Shown here piece by piece: positions 1 to 9,015 of a stretch of 32,031 nt of DNA. The DNA lies in contig JANWLE010000081.1 in assembly GCA_025451035.1 (NCBI GenBank), positions 1 through 32,031 of the forward strand, given 5' to 3'. Position 1 is the first letter of the stretch. Each line of letters opens with the position of its first letter. The position numbers and the translations under genes were made by a program. The notes under the pieces were generated by a model. The model was not told the origin of the DNA. It searched no databases and was given only the letters and a program-made list of their open reading frames with translations. Source of the stretch: Solirubrobacteraceae bacterium. GTDB taxonomy: Bacteria; Actinomycetota; Thermoleophilia; Solirubrobacterales; Solirubrobacteraceae.

Positions 1-32
1 AAGCACAGGGCCAAGCACAGCCGCAAGGGTCG

Positions 33-2015
33 CTAGCAGAGGACCGTCTCGGCGGGCTCTGGCCTGCCGACGCAATAGCCCTGGGCGTGGTCGACGCCGA
101 GCTCGGCGAGGAGCCCGAGCGTGCTCAGCCGCTCGACGCCCTCGGCGATCGTCCGTTGCCCGAACGCCTTCGCGAGGCTGACTATCGCGGCGACCACATG
201 CCGGCTTTCGCGGTTGTCCTCCAGGTCGCGGATGAAGGCGATGTCGATCTTTATGTAGTCGGCCGGCAGCTGCTTGAGGTATGTGAAGCCGCCGTAACCG
301 GTGCCGAAGTCATCCAGCGCGACGCGGCACCCGAGCGCCGATAGCTGGCGGACGAACGCGCCCGCGAGCGCGGTGTCGTGAGCCATGGCGGTCTCGGTGA
401 TCTCGCACAGCAGCAGGCTCGGGTCGGCGCCTGTCGCCTCGAGCTGGCTGGTGATCGTCGCGATCAGCTCGGCGTCGCCGACCGAGCGCCCGGACACGTT
501 GAACTGGACGGAGAATCCCTTGGCCGCGAGGTCGATGGCCTGGCCGGCGACCCACAGGTCGATCCGCTGTATCAGGTCAAAGCGCTCCGCCGCGGGCAGG
601 AACCGGCCGGGGGCGATCACCGCGCCGTCCTCGCCGATCATGCGTATCAGCAGCTCGTGGCTCACAACCTCGCGCGTGGTGATCTCGACGATCGGCTGCG
701 CGTAGAGGACGAAGCGGTCGTTCTCGAGCGCGTCGCGAATGCGGCCCACCCAGCTGAGCTGATCGAGCTCCTCGGCCCGGCGCCGTTCCTGGAGCTTGTG
801 TGCCGAGATGTCACGAAACACGATGACAGAACCCTCCGTGCCCTTGCCCACGAGAGGGGCTGCGGTGTAGGCGACGGGCAGTTGCTCGCCGTCCCGCCTG
901 ATGAAGACGTCGTCCTCGATAGCGATCGATTCGCCCCCCGTCCTGACCTGTGTCATCGGGCACTGCTCGATCGGGTAGGGCGAACCATTCTCGTGCTGGA
1001 GGTGGACCATGTCGTGTGCCACGCGGCCGTGGAGCTCACTTTCGCTCCACCCCAGCATCTCTTCCGCGGCGCGGTTCATCAGGGTGACACGGCCTTCGCT
1101 GTCGATCGCGACCATCCCGTCGGTCATGCCGTCGGTCGCCGCGACCAGCAGCCGTTCGGTGGCGCGCAGGTCGGCCTCGCGCTGCTTGGCGAGCGTGATA
1201 TCGGACATCACGGCGATGGATCCGGTGGGCGCGCCATCGCCGTCGAACAGCGGCGAGCCGGAGATCCGACACCAGACCTCGGATCCGTCCTTGTGCCTCA
1301 GGCGAGCCTCGAAGACGGTCACGGTGTGCGCACTTCTGTCTCGAGAGATCGCTGATTCGGCCAGCGCCACCCAGCGCTCGCCCATGAACCGGCTGAGCGG
1401 CTGGCCGATCATCTCGCTCTCTGTGTAGCCGATGATCTCGGTCATTCTGCGATTCACGTAGTCGGTGATGTTGTTCGCGTCAACGCGCCACACGCCGTCC
1501 GGCGTCGTCTCGAGGATCTGCTGGTAGCGCGCCTCGCTGTCCTGCAGCGAGCGGGCGTGCAGCTCGTGCACCGCCTCTTCGGCGCGCTTTCGCTGAGTCA
1601 TGTCACGGATCGCTGCGACGGTGAGCACACCGGCGTCCGTCCGCAGCGGACTGAGGCTGATCTCCACAGCCAGCTCGGTGCCGTCCCGCCGCCGGGACCA
1701 CAGCTCGATGCCGGAATGCATGGGGCGGACGCGTGGATGCTCGGCGAAGCTCAATCTGTGACGCGCGTGGGCGCGTTTGTGGCGGGCGGGCATGAGCGCC
1801 TCCACGGGCTGGCCGTCCAGCTCCCCGCGGCCGTAGCCGAAGAGGCGCTCGGCGGCCGAGTTTGAGAGCTTGACGAGCCCTCGCTCGTCGGTGATCAGCA
1901 TCGGGTCGGGCGCTGACTCGAGCAGCGAGCGGCTGAGTGTGTCGCTCCAGACGAGGGTCGCGGGGCGATCCGGCTCTCCGGGATCGCTTGCGCTCACGGC
2001 ACACGGCCTCAACAA
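33..2015 (-). CDS. PAS-PAS-PAS-EAL cyclic-di-GMP phosphodiesterase
   Basis: A 660-residue cytosolic signalling protein with no membrane segment. Three PAS domains are visible at about residues 28-140, 160-280 and 285-408, each followed by a short linker helix, then an EAL domain at about 425-655. The EAL signature reads ELL (E454). The other residues needed for metal binding and hydrolysis are present: N506, E538 in EITE, D568-D569 in DDFGTGYG, K589, the AEGVE motif at 624-628 and Q645. There is no GGDEF domain, so the expected role is breakdown of c-di-GMP under control of PAS ligands or partners. It is read towards the left edge, 452 bp beyond the glycan operon, so it is probably a separate transcript. 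The start at 2015 is GTG and is the first start in the frame; translation could begin slightly further in. The nearby GGDEF cyclase and MshEN synthases make a local c-di-GMP circuit plausible. Confidence 0.93.
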   Translation of the reverse strand: MLRPCAVSASDPGEPDRPATLVWSDTLSRSLLESAPDPMLITDERGLVKLSNSAAERLFGYGRGELDGQPVEALMPARHKRAHARHRLSFAEHPRVRPMHSGIELWSRRRDGTELAVEISLSPLRTDAGVLTVAAIRDMTQRKRAEEAVHELHARSLQDSEARYQQILETTPDGVWRVDANNITDYVNRRMTEIIGYTESEMIGQPLSRFMGERWVALAESAISRDRSAHTVTVFEARLRHKDGSEVWCRISGSPLFDGDGAPTGSIAVMSDITLAKQREADLRATERLLVAATDGMTDGMVAIDSEGRVTLMNRAAEEMLGWSESELHGRVAHDMVHLQHENGSPYPIEQCPMTQVRTGGESIAIEDDVFIRRDGEQLPVAYTAAPLVGKGTEGSVIVFRDISAHKLQERRRAEELDQLSWVGRIRDALENDRFVLYAQPIVEITTREVVSHELLIRMIGEDGAVIAPGRFLPAAERFDLIQRIDLWVAGQAIDLAAKGFSVQFNVSGRSVGDAELIATITSQLEATGADPSLLLCEITETAMAHDTALAGAFVRQLSALGCRVALDDFGTGYGGFTYLKQLPADYIKIDIAFIRDLEDNRESRHVVAAIVSLAKAFGQRTIAEGVERLSTLGLLAELGVDHAQGYCVGRPEPAETVLC

Positions 2016-2467
2016 ATCCCCCTAACAGCCTGGCGTTGCGAGAATCCAGGATATCACTAAATAGTGGAATCATTCGGATTTTTACCCCGTCGGGCTTTTC
2101 TCTCGCATCTCAGCCGGCGGCGCGCGTCGAGCTCACCGGGGGACAAGGAGCGCCCTATTACCGCTTTGGTTCGGTGATGGGCGCGTCGCTGGCTGTCGAT
2201 AGCGATGCGTATGGGGTCCTGATCGTGGAGAGCCGCGGCCCTCGCGCGGGACTTCGGAGAGGCACTCACAGGCGAGGCTGGACTCGTCTAACAGCGGCCT
2301 GGACAGCCTGGGGCGGACTGCCGTATCACCCGCTGGTGGTGCCGTTGGCTACGCGGCCGGACATGACCTAGGCGACAGGCTGCGCGGGCCAGGGCGCGTT
2401 TTGCCCGCCGCGGTGCAGGGACGGGACGACACACGCCCTGTGTGGCTGGCCATCGCTTCCCGTCGGA
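2016..2467. other. Intergenic region upstream of the EAL gene
   Basis: There are 452 bp with no convincing gene. The part nearest the EAL gene (about 2040-2095) is clearly AT-richer than its surroundings and probably holds the promoter of that gene. The rest is ordinary GC-rich sequence following the end of the glycan operon. No terminator with a T-run was seen for the operon end at 2468. Confidence 0.5.
2055..2066. promoter_or_regulatory. Small inverted repeat, possible operator of the EAL gene
   Basis: CACTA-AA-TAGTG is an inverted repeat with 5-bp arms. It lies in the AT-rich stretch about 40 bp upstream of the EAL gene start, a position expected for a promoter or operator. The arms are short, so chance is possible. 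Confidence 0.3.
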
Positions 2468-4207
2468 CTAGCGCTGCCCGCCGAGCCACCGCTGCCCCCC
2501 CGAGTCACCGCTGCCGGAGGAGCCGGTCGAACCGCCCCAGCCCGAACTGCCGCCGTGAACCGTCGTGGCGGGCGGCTTGGCGGCCACAGCGAACAGCGCG
2601 TAGCGGGCGTTCTCGTAGACCAGGGTGAGCCCTGGCTGGCGGCCGCTCAGCGCCTCGGGGTAGCGCTGCCTGGCGAGCTCCGGTTCGCCGAAGCGGGTGA
2701 TCAGCAGGTAGCGCACCCTGCCCCAGGGATGCTCGAGGATGCGGTGCCAGACCGCGTCGCCGCGGCCGATCCGGTCGAAGAACAGCTCGGGGTGGCCGGA
2801 CAGCAGCATCACGCCGAAGGACTGGGCGTCGTCGGTGAGAATCGCCTTGCGCCTCATCGGCAGGCCGAGGATGAAATGCGCCATGTCGCGCTCGGCGGCC
2901 ACCCCGACGCGAAAGCCGCCGACCGAGCTTGCGCCCTCCTGATCGCGGCCGGTTTCGATCGCGTGGACGAAGGCGCTCTCCATGAACTGGTAGCGGTAGG
3001 TCTTCATGGTGTGCCACACCAGCGGGATCCCGGCTGTCATGGCGGCGGCGGTGAGCAGCAATGTCAGCCACCGCCATGCGGCTTTAGGCATGCGGTAGGC
3101 GATCCATGCCATCGCCACCAGGGCGAGCGGCATGGCGCGCATGTTGTAGCGGAGCTGCAGCAGCGATTCGTCGCGCGCGAGGTGGATGAACGCGATCGTC
3201 ATGATCGCGTTGAGGCTGACCGCGCTCGCCAGCACCGCGGACATGAGGTCGCGGCGGATGACCGCGAAGATGATCAGTGCAACGACGGCGAGCGGAACGA
3301 GCGCGAACAGGTGGGCGTTCAGTTCCACCACCGAGCTGACGATGTGAGCGAGCGGGATGCCGTGCGCGTGGACCTGCGCGAGATTGCCGCGGCCGACGGC
3401 GACATTGGACGCCTGGTGTTCCAGCCAGAACAGGCCGTTGCCGAGGATCAGCCAGTTGAAGAAGCACCACAGCGCCGCTGCTAGCGCCAGCGGCGCGCAG
3501 TAGAGGACCAGCGACGCCTCGATCTCGTCAGGGCCGGCACCGCGGCGCAGCAGCAGGATCCAGATGGCGGGCGCGAACAGCGCGCCCCAGACGAAGATCT
3601 CATAGCGGGTAAGGCCGCCGAGCGCTAGCGAGATCCCTGCCAGCGCAAGCAGCGACCCCTCGCCGCTGACGTGCCATCGCAGCAGGAAGAAGACGCCCAG
3701 GCACAGGAAGAACAGGTAGGGGATCTCGCCCATGCCGTTGACTGCGTAGAAGACGAACAGCGGGTTCAGGCCGAACAGCGCGATCAACAGTGCGCGCGCC
3801 GCGACAGGCACGTGCAGCAGTCGCAGCGTCGCGGCCAGCGTCACGAGCAGCCCGGCAGCGAATACGGCGGAGGTGAGCGGCAGCGCCGTCAGCGAGGAAC
3901 CGAGCGCCCGGTCGGCAGTGAAGGGCAGCATCACCAGCGTCATCAGCGGCGGCCATTCGAAACCGACCGCGGCGAGCTTCGGCGGCGCGTCGTGCCAGAC
4001 GAAGAAGGCGTGCGCCAGGCGCGCGAGCGCATCGAAGACGACGACGTGCTGACCAGCGACGACGCGCTGGCCGACCAGCGCATAGGCCGCGAAGAAGGCG
4101 ACGAAGATGACGAGCCCCTCGATTGCCTGTGCGCTCAGGCGGCGGCTGCGCGCCTGGGCGCGGCGAGCCGCGAGCGTGCGCCGCAGCTCGACCGTCGCGG
4201 CGCTCAC
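2468..4207 (-). CDS. GT-C fold polytopic membrane glycosyltransferase (operon 1)
   Basis: A 579-residue integral membrane protein with about eleven to twelve hydrophobic helices. A GT-C-type first external loop follows TM1 and carries an Asp (VVFDALARLAHAFF). A soluble C-terminal part starts near residue 410 (HPELFFDRIGRGDAVW). It ends in a low-complexity Gly/Ser tail. Proteins of this build (GT39/PMT-like) take a sugar from a polyprenyl-phosphate donor on the outer face of the membrane. Its start GTG overlaps the stop of the flippase gene (GTGA), so the two are probably translationally coupled. It is the last gene of the four-gene operon. It is clearly paralogous to the protein at 15417-17081: both share the RLAHA.FVWH and WPPLMTLV loops and the HPEL.FDRI motif. 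The acceptor and sugar cannot be told from sequence. Confidence 0.85.
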   Translation of the reverse strand: MSAATVELRRTLAARRAQARSRRLSAQAIEGLVIFVAFFAAYALVGQRVVAGQHVVVFDALARLAHAFFVWHDAPPKLAAVGFEWPPLMTLVMLPFTADRALGSSLTALPLTSAVFAAGLLVTLAATLRLLHVPVAARALLIALFGLNPLFVFYAVNGMGEIPYLFFLCLGVFFLLRWHVSGEGSLLALAGISLALGGLTRYEIFVWGALFAPAIWILLLRRGAGPDEIEASLVLYCAPLALAAALWCFFNWLILGNGLFWLEHQASNVAVGRGNLAQVHAHGIPLAHIVSSVVELNAHLFALVPLAVVALIIFAVIRRDLMSAVLASAVSLNAIMTIAFIHLARDESLLQLRYNMRAMPLALVAMAWIAYRMPKAAWRWLTLLLTAAAMTAGIPLVWHTMKTYRYQFMESAFVHAIETGRDQEGASSVGGFRVGVAAERDMAHFILGLPMRRKAILTDDAQSFGVMLLSGHPELFFDRIGRGDAVWHRILEHPWGRVRYLLITRFGEPELARQRYPEALSGRQPGLTLVYENARYALFAVAAKPPATTVHGGSSGWGGSTGSSGSGDSGGQRWLGGQR

Positions 4208-5490
4208 GACTGTGGGCGGCGATGGCGCCGGTCGAAGATCTCACACAGCGCCAGCAGCGCCGCCGGCACAGCGATCTGGATCGACACCAGCTGCATCGGG
4301 GTGGCGTGCAGCACTGCGAACAGCGCGCTCTGCGCCAGCAGCCCGCCGGCGAGCACGATCCAGAAACGGCGGCGGTCGAGCGAGAGGAAGTGGTAGGTGT
4401 AGGTCTGCACCAGCGCGTACAGGGTCATGCCGATCAGCAGCGGGCCGATCCAGCCGGCGGCGCCCGCATAGCGGGAGCCGAAGACCAGGTCTAGGAACAG
4501 GCGCGGCACGGCCAGCAGTACCGCCGAGGTGGCGAGCCCGAGCAGTCCGACGAACGCGAGGCCGACGAGCAGATAGCGGCGCTCGCGCTCGCGATCGCGC
4601 AGCACCGCGACGTGCGGGAACAGCAGTGTCGTGGCGATCGTCGGCAGCAGCAGGATTGTGCGGCCCGTCAGCGACGCGGCCGCATACACGCCGGAGACGC
4701 TGGGGGCGAACGCGACGCGCGCCACCAGCAGATCGAAGTTGGTCATCGCGGCGAACAGGCTCAGCGCGAGCACCGCCGTCATCGCGTGGCCGGCCAGACC
4801 GTTCATCGGCGTGAGCTCAAGTCTCCGCGACTGGCGCCACAGCCCGGCCAGCGGTATCAGCGACAGGCCGGCGACGATCACGGTCACGCCAGCGACGCCG
4901 AACATCACTCCGGCCGCGCCGGTGCCGGCCACCGCGAGCGCGATGCCCAACGCCAGCTTCAGGACCGCAAAGGCGGTCTGGGCGCCGCCGAGCGCGCCGA
5001 ACCGGTGGGTTCCCTGCAGCCCGCCCCAGATCACCGGCAGGGTTGCTGTCGCCGCGAGCGTCAGCGCGGTAGCGAAGATAGCCGTGGGGCGGTGGACGTT
5101 CAGCACGATTGCGAGCGGCACTGAGACCACCGCCAGCGCACAAGCGACCGGCACAAGCAGGCGCCACAGCCAGCGCCAGACCTGACGCAGCACGAGCCCC
5201 GCGGACGCGGCATCCTCATCAGCCATGCGCTCTGCCACCTCGCGCGCGACCGCCGCCTGCAGCGCGAGCGTGGGCACCGTGAAGATCATCACGACCGCCA
5301 GCAATGAGGCGAGCAGAGAGTATTCCGCGGGCTTCAGCATGCGCGCCATGGCGACGTGAAAGACGACCTGCAGCAGGTTCGCCGCGCCAACCGCCACGCC
5401 GAGCACGGCGCCGGAGCGCAACAGCTCGCGACGGCGCCCACCGGCGGCCGGCAGTATGTGTCTGAGCGTGGCTGTCTGTGGGGAGCCCAT
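4204..5490 (-). CDS. Wzx/MATE-like polysaccharide flippase
   Basis: A 428-residue protein of about twelve to fourteen hydrophobic helices. Its layout is typical of the oligosaccharide flippase/Polysacc_synt superfamily, with a short polar N-terminus and a first helix followed by a loop with ARMLKPAEYS. Members move lipid-linked glycans across the cytoplasmic membrane. The chosen ATG (5490) lies 7 bp after the stop of the upstream glycosyltransferase and has an AGGCAGG ribosome site just before it. A start 45 bp further upstream would overlap the neighbouring gene. The gene sits between the hexosyl-lipid synthase and the GT-C enzyme, consistent with supplying lipid-linked substrate to the outer face. 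The second glycan operon has no flippase of its own. Confidence 0.85.
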   Translation of the reverse strand: MGSPQTATLRHILPAAGGRRRELLRSGAVLGVAVGAANLLQVVFHVAMARMLKPAEYSLLASLLAVVMIFTVPTLALQAAVAREVAERMADEDAASAGLVLRQVWRWLWRLLVPVACALAVVSVPLAIVLNVHRPTAIFATALTLAATATLPVIWGGLQGTHRFGALGGAQTAFAVLKLALGIALAVAGTGAAGVMFGVAGVTVIVAGLSLIPLAGLWRQSRRLELTPMNGLAGHAMTAVLALSLFAAMTNFDLLVARVAFAPSVSGVYAAASLTGRTILLLPTIATTLLFPHVAVLRDRERERRYLLVGLAFVGLLGLATSAVLLAVPRLFLDLVFGSRYAGAAGWIGPLLIGMTLYALVQTYTYHFLSLDRRRFWIVLAGGLLAQSALFAVLHATPMQLVSIQIAVPAALLALCEIFDRRHRRPQS

Positions 5491-5497
5491 CGCCTGC

Positions 5498-6364
5498 CTA
5501 CTCGTCGATCGGGTAGGGGATCGAGTCACGCGCACGGAGTTGCTCGCGTGTGGCGAGGTTGGCGTCGACCAGCGCTCCCGCCCGGTCGTAGTAGCGAAGC
5601 AGATAGGTGCGGTACCAGACCGCCGCGGTGTCCCAGGCGACGTGCAGCGCCGTGAGCAGGCCGATGCGCGGGAACGGCCGCTCGCGGGTGACGACTACGG
5701 GCGCCTCCACGATCCGGTAGCCGAGCCGGTGCGCGTTCACGAGCGCCTCCAGGTCGTGCGCGAACGCCTTGACCAACAGGCGCGGCGCGACCCGCTCGAG
5801 CACCTCCCGGCGATAGAGCTTCAGGCCGGTCTGGGTGTCGTGGATGGGCAGGCGAAACAGCGTGCGGATCAGCAGGTAGTAGCCGATCGAGAGGATCCGG
5901 CGCTTGAGCGGATAGTCGATGCGCGAGGAGCGCATGAGCTTCGAGCCGATCACCACGTCGGCGTGCTGGTCGATCAGCGCCCTGTAGAGGATCTCGAGCT
6001 GGCGCGGGTGAACCTCCAGGTCGGCGTCGAGAAACAGGACTAGCTCGCCGCGCGCGCTGTGTGCGCCGCGGATCAGCGCCGAGCCCTTGCCGAGATGGGT
6101 GCCGCCCGCCACGCGCAGGCAGGGGTTCTCTGCCGCGGCGGCCTGGGCCCGTGCCAGCGTGTCGTCGCTCGAGCCGTCGTCGATCACGATCACCTCGTAG
6201 CGGAAGCCGAGTTGCTCGAGCGCCTCGGCCGTCTCGGTCATGCAGCGCGCAATGCCCCACTCCTCGTTGAAGGCGGGCACGATTGCGCTGATCGACAGCT
6301 TGGGCGTGGCCGGCGGCTGCGCGCTGGCGGTGTCCTGCTGTCCGCGGTCGGAGAGGCTCATCAT
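5498..6364 (-). CDS. GT2 polyprenyl-phosphate hexose synthase-like glycosyltransferase
   Basis: A 288-residue soluble GT-A enzyme. It has IVPAFNEE and DDGSSDDT near the N-terminus, the metal-binding DADLEV (DXD), and the HDTQTGLKLYRREV segment. This combination matches dolichyl-phosphate glucose/mannose synthases (ALG5/DPM1 type). The expected reaction is transfer of a hexose from a nucleotide sugar to polyprenyl phosphate on the inner membrane face, making the donor used by GT-C enzymes. No C-terminal membrane helices are present. The start ATG overlaps the TGA of the upstream MshEN/GT2 gene (ATGA), a sign of coupling. The sugar is not determined. It is the only enzyme of this type in the window, so it may serve both GT-C paralogues. 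Confidence 0.88.
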   Translation of the reverse strand: MMSLSDRGQQDTASAQPPATPKLSISAIVPAFNEEWGIARCMTETAEALEQLGFRYEVIVIDDGSSDDTLARAQAAAAENPCLRVAGGTHLGKGSALIRGAHSARGELVLFLDADLEVHPRQLEILYRALIDQHADVVIGSKLMRSSRIDYPLKRRILSIGYYLLIRTLFRLPIHDTQTGLKLYRREVLERVAPRLLVKAFAHDLEALVNAHRLGYRIVEAPVVVTRERPFPRIGLLTALHVAWDTAAVWYRTYLLRYYDRAGALVDANLATREQLRARDSIPYPIDE

Positions 6365-8841
6365 GGCGCGCCGTCCAGGCCGTGGATGGTCTTCTCCCAG
6401 AACGAGGGCTTGGTGAACAGCTGCAGAAATCCCTTCCAGGCGCCGACCGACATCAACGCCCAGTAGATGGGCGATAGCAGCGCGTACTTGACCAGCGAGA
6501 AGTAGCGGCGGCGCATCGAGCCAGCGGCGACCACATAGGCGAAGGCGAAGTTGCCGAGGATCAGGCTGGCCGCCGCGGCGTAGTAGATGAGCGGCGGGAA
6601 CAGTTCTTTGATCACGCCCGCTTCGGTGAACGCCCAGGCCGTGTTGAGCGCCCAGTAGACCGGGTTCATCAGGAAGCTGACAAACGTCCCGGCAACGGTC
6701 AGCTGGAAGGAGACGAAGCCGCGCACGCCGAGCTGGACGAGCAGCGCGAGCGGGTGGCGCATGTGCACGAGCCATGTTTGGATATAGCCCTTGACCCAGC
6801 GCGAGCGCTGACGGACCCAGTTTGCGATATCGGAGTTGGCCTCCTCGAAGGTGGTGGAGTCGATGATCGCGGTGCGGTAGCCGGCGCGGGCCAGGCGCAC
6901 GCCGAGGTCGGCGTCCTCGGCGACGTTGTAGGGGTCCCAGGCGCCGAGTTCGACGAGTCGCTCGACGATGAAGTGGTTGGATGTGCCGCCGAGCGGGATC
7001 GGTGCGCTCGCCGCATCCAGGCCCGGCATGTAGATGTCAAACCACATCGAGTACTCGGTGGTGAACCACCGTGTCAGTAGGTTCTGCTCGCGGTTGTAGT
7101 AGTTGAGCTTGCACTGGATGCATGCGACGTCCGCGTCGGCCTCGGCGAAGGCGATCACGATCTTCTTCAGCTGGTCTGGTTCGGGGCGGTCCTCGGCGTC
7201 GTAGATCACCACGTACTCGCCGCGGGCCTGAGCCAGGCCGTAGTTGCAGGCCTTCGGCTTGGTCTTCGGCTGGCCGTCGGGAACCGTCACGAGCCGGAAC
7301 TGCGGCGGCGGGTCGAGCGCCAGGAACGCCGCGATCGTCTCAGAGTCGTCCTCCTCGACGAGCATGTTGACTTCGAGCTTGGTGGCCGGGTAGTCGAGCG
7401 CGGTGATCGAGGCGATCAGCCTCGGCAGCACGGCGGCCTCGTGATACAGCGGCACGAGGATCGTGTAGGTGGGCAGGGTGCGCTCATCCAGCGCTGCGAC
7501 CTCCTCGTCCGAGACCGGGAACTCGAGGTGGTGGGCTACCGCGTTGTAGATCAGCCGAAAGCGGTAGACCGAGAACGCGGCGTAGAAGAACACCGAGCCG
7601 ATGTTGATCAGCACGATCGTGCCGATCGGTTTGATGACGAGCGCGACCAGCGCGACCGCCACCAGCACGACGAAACCCCGCTTCTGCCCGCGAGAGAGCA
7701 CGTGGTCGGCGGACTGCGCGGGCATTCTGCGCAGCAGTTGGCTGGCGGCCAGCTCGGCGTACTCGGACGCGGTTATCGCCTGAATCGCCCGGTCGATGTC
7801 GCTGTCGGTAGCGAGCACTGGCTGCGGCGGCAGCGTCAGGTGCTCGGACAGCGCGGCGAGCGTCCCGTCGTCGAGCGGGTCGACCATCGCCAGTACCAAC
7901 TGCCCGTGCTGGACCGCGAGCGGGATGACACGGTGGCGCACGATGAGCTGAAGCGGAAGAAGCGCGAGAACCTCGGAATCGAGCTTGGCTGGGTCGATGC
8001 TCACCGCCCGGAGCCTGAGCTGTGTCGCGAGCGTGTCGAGCAGTTGACGCTCGTCCAGGACACCGCTGTGCAGGAGTATCTGCCCGAGCGGGTCCCCCGT
8101 CTTCTCCTGCTCGCGCAGCGCGTCTGCCAGCTGAGCCTGGTCGACCAGGCCGTTTAGCAGCAGGGTCTCTCCGAGCCTCCGCCGCCCCGGTCGGCTGATA
8201 GCGGCCTGCGCGGAGCGGTCCTTGGAGAACGCGCGATCGAGCGCGTGCACGATGTCGGCTCCTGTTGCCGCAACGATGAGCGGCTCGCAGCCGGTCATCA
8301 GCGCCGCGGCGCGCACGACGCCGGTGTCCGCGGGGTCGGCAGTCGCGATCACGATCACGTCGTTGTGGCTGGCGAGCGCCACTAGGCCGAAGTGCCGGCA
8401 GAAGCCTTCGTTCAGGAGCCTTGCGGTGAGCGGATTTACGGGGTCTCTGCCGGCGTGCGGCGCAAGCGTCACGAACGGGATTCCGGCGGCTTGCGCGCGC
8501 TTGCGGGCACTCTGTATCTCGGCGGCGCTCGCCACGGGGGGCTGCTGTGTCTCCTGGGAGGCCGGCTCGGGTGTGGGTAGTCGCGAGAGGGCTTCGCGGA
8601 TCGCGGCGGCGCTCATTCGCACCGGGCGGATGTCCATGCCGCTCAAGGCGGCGAGGGCTTGCAGCGCACCCTGGTCGGTCGTGTCCGAGACGCCGATGCT
8701 CAGCGCCCCGTGGTCTACCCCTAGGGCTACGACGCCGTAGGCACGCTCGACGGCGGGGTCGAGCAGCGTCTCGGCAGCCGCCATGTCCGTTGCCTGCTGG
8801 GCGCTGGGGGTCGAGCCGGTATCGGGCCGCTCTAGCTGCAT
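6361..8841 (-). CDS. MshEN c-di-GMP receptor fused to GT2 membrane polysaccharide synthase (copy 1)
   Basis: An 826-residue chimera. The N-terminal ~380 residues resemble the N-domains of GspE/PilB ATPases: three beta/alpha modules (about 28-90, 118-205 and 277-357) and one helical pair between the second and third. That pair holds two 24-residue MshEN motifs. The first has R222-L223-G224, L227, G231, L238, L242, Q245. After exactly 5 residues comes the second, with L252-G253, G260, L267, L271, Q274. The MshEN domain of Vibrio MshE binds c-di-GMP through this motif pair. Two membrane helices (about 389-427) follow. Next is a processive GT2 domain with DAED (548-551), EDAD (642-645) and QRSRW (678-682), then further membrane helices. 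Inferred role: c-di-GMP-activated synthesis of a surface glycan at the membrane. It is first in operon 1; the ATG has a GGAG site 5 bp upstream. It is an NfrB/XagB-like relative, but with the receptor at the N-terminus. Confidence 0.9.
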   Translation of the reverse strand: MQLERPDTGSTPSAQQATDMAAAETLLDPAVERAYGVVALGVDHGALSIGVSDTTDQGALQALAALSGMDIRPVRMSAAAIREALSRLPTPEPASQETQQPPVASAAEIQSARKRAQAAGIPFVTLAPHAGRDPVNPLTARLLNEGFCRHFGLVALASHNDVIVIATADPADTGVVRAAALMTGCEPLIVAATGADIVHALDRAFSKDRSAQAAISRPGRRRLGETLLLNGLVDQAQLADALREQEKTGDPLGQILLHSGVLDERQLLDTLATQLRLRAVSIDPAKLDSEVLALLPLQLIVRHRVIPLAVQHGQLVLAMVDPLDDGTLAALSEHLTLPPQPVLATDSDIDRAIQAITASEYAELAASQLLRRMPAQSADHVLSRGQKRGFVVLVAVALVALVIKPIGTIVLINIGSVFFYAAFSVYRFRLIYNAVAHHLEFPVSDEEVAALDERTLPTYTILVPLYHEAAVLPRLIASITALDYPATKLEVNMLVEEDDSETIAAFLALDPPPQFRLVTVPDGQPKTKPKACNYGLAQARGEYVVIYDAEDRPEPDQLKKIVIAFAEADADVACIQCKLNYYNREQNLLTRWFTTEYSMWFDIYMPGLDAASAPIPLGGTSNHFIVERLVELGAWDPYNVAEDADLGVRLARAGYRTAIIDSTTFEEANSDIANWVRQRSRWVKGYIQTWLVHMRHPLALLVQLGVRGFVSFQLTVAGTFVSFLMNPVYWALNTAWAFTEAGVIKELFPPLIYYAAAASLILGNFAFAYVVAAGSMRRRYFSLVKYALLSPIYWALMSVGAWKGFLQLFTKPSFWEKTIHGLDGAP

Positions 8842-8906
8842 AGTCGCTCCTACAGCTCCGATCCGGGCACGTGCCTAGCTGGGCTGTAGGTGTTGCCGCA
8901 GACAGC

Positions 8907-8934
8907 AAAAAAAGCGCGTTCCGAAGAGCGCGCT
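8907..8934 (-). terminator. Intrinsic terminator/attenuator ahead of operon 1
   Basis: On the minus strand a 6-bp AGCGCG/CGCGCT stem encloses a loop that itself contains a C(UUCG)G tetraloop, followed immediately by seven T. This is a textbook rho-independent terminator. It may end the DUF2334 transcript, whose stop lies 318 nt upstream, or attenuate the operon 1 leader, because the shared promoter-like element lies upstream of it. Confidence 0.75.
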
Positions 8935-9015
8935 AGATGACGCACCGCTGTTCTCCCGCGACTTTGCAATTCCGTGTCGTTGCGGTCACTGCAGCCCCTG
9001 CCCCTGCCAGGGTGG

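Noticed and set aside
378-1355. Plus-strand 325-codon frame opposite the EAL gene
   Set aside because: Antisense shadow; the EAL frame has all catalytic residues and three PAS domains.
6365-6775. N-terminal extension of the DPM-like GT2 frame
   Set aside because: It lies inside the MshEN/GT2 gene in another frame and has low-quality composition; ATGATG at 6364 overlaps the upstream stop and begins the recognisable domain shortly after.
8948-8959. 12-nt sequence CTGTTCTCCCGC shared with 29951-29962
   Set aside because: Several 12-nt matches are expected by chance in a window of this size, and the flanks do not align.
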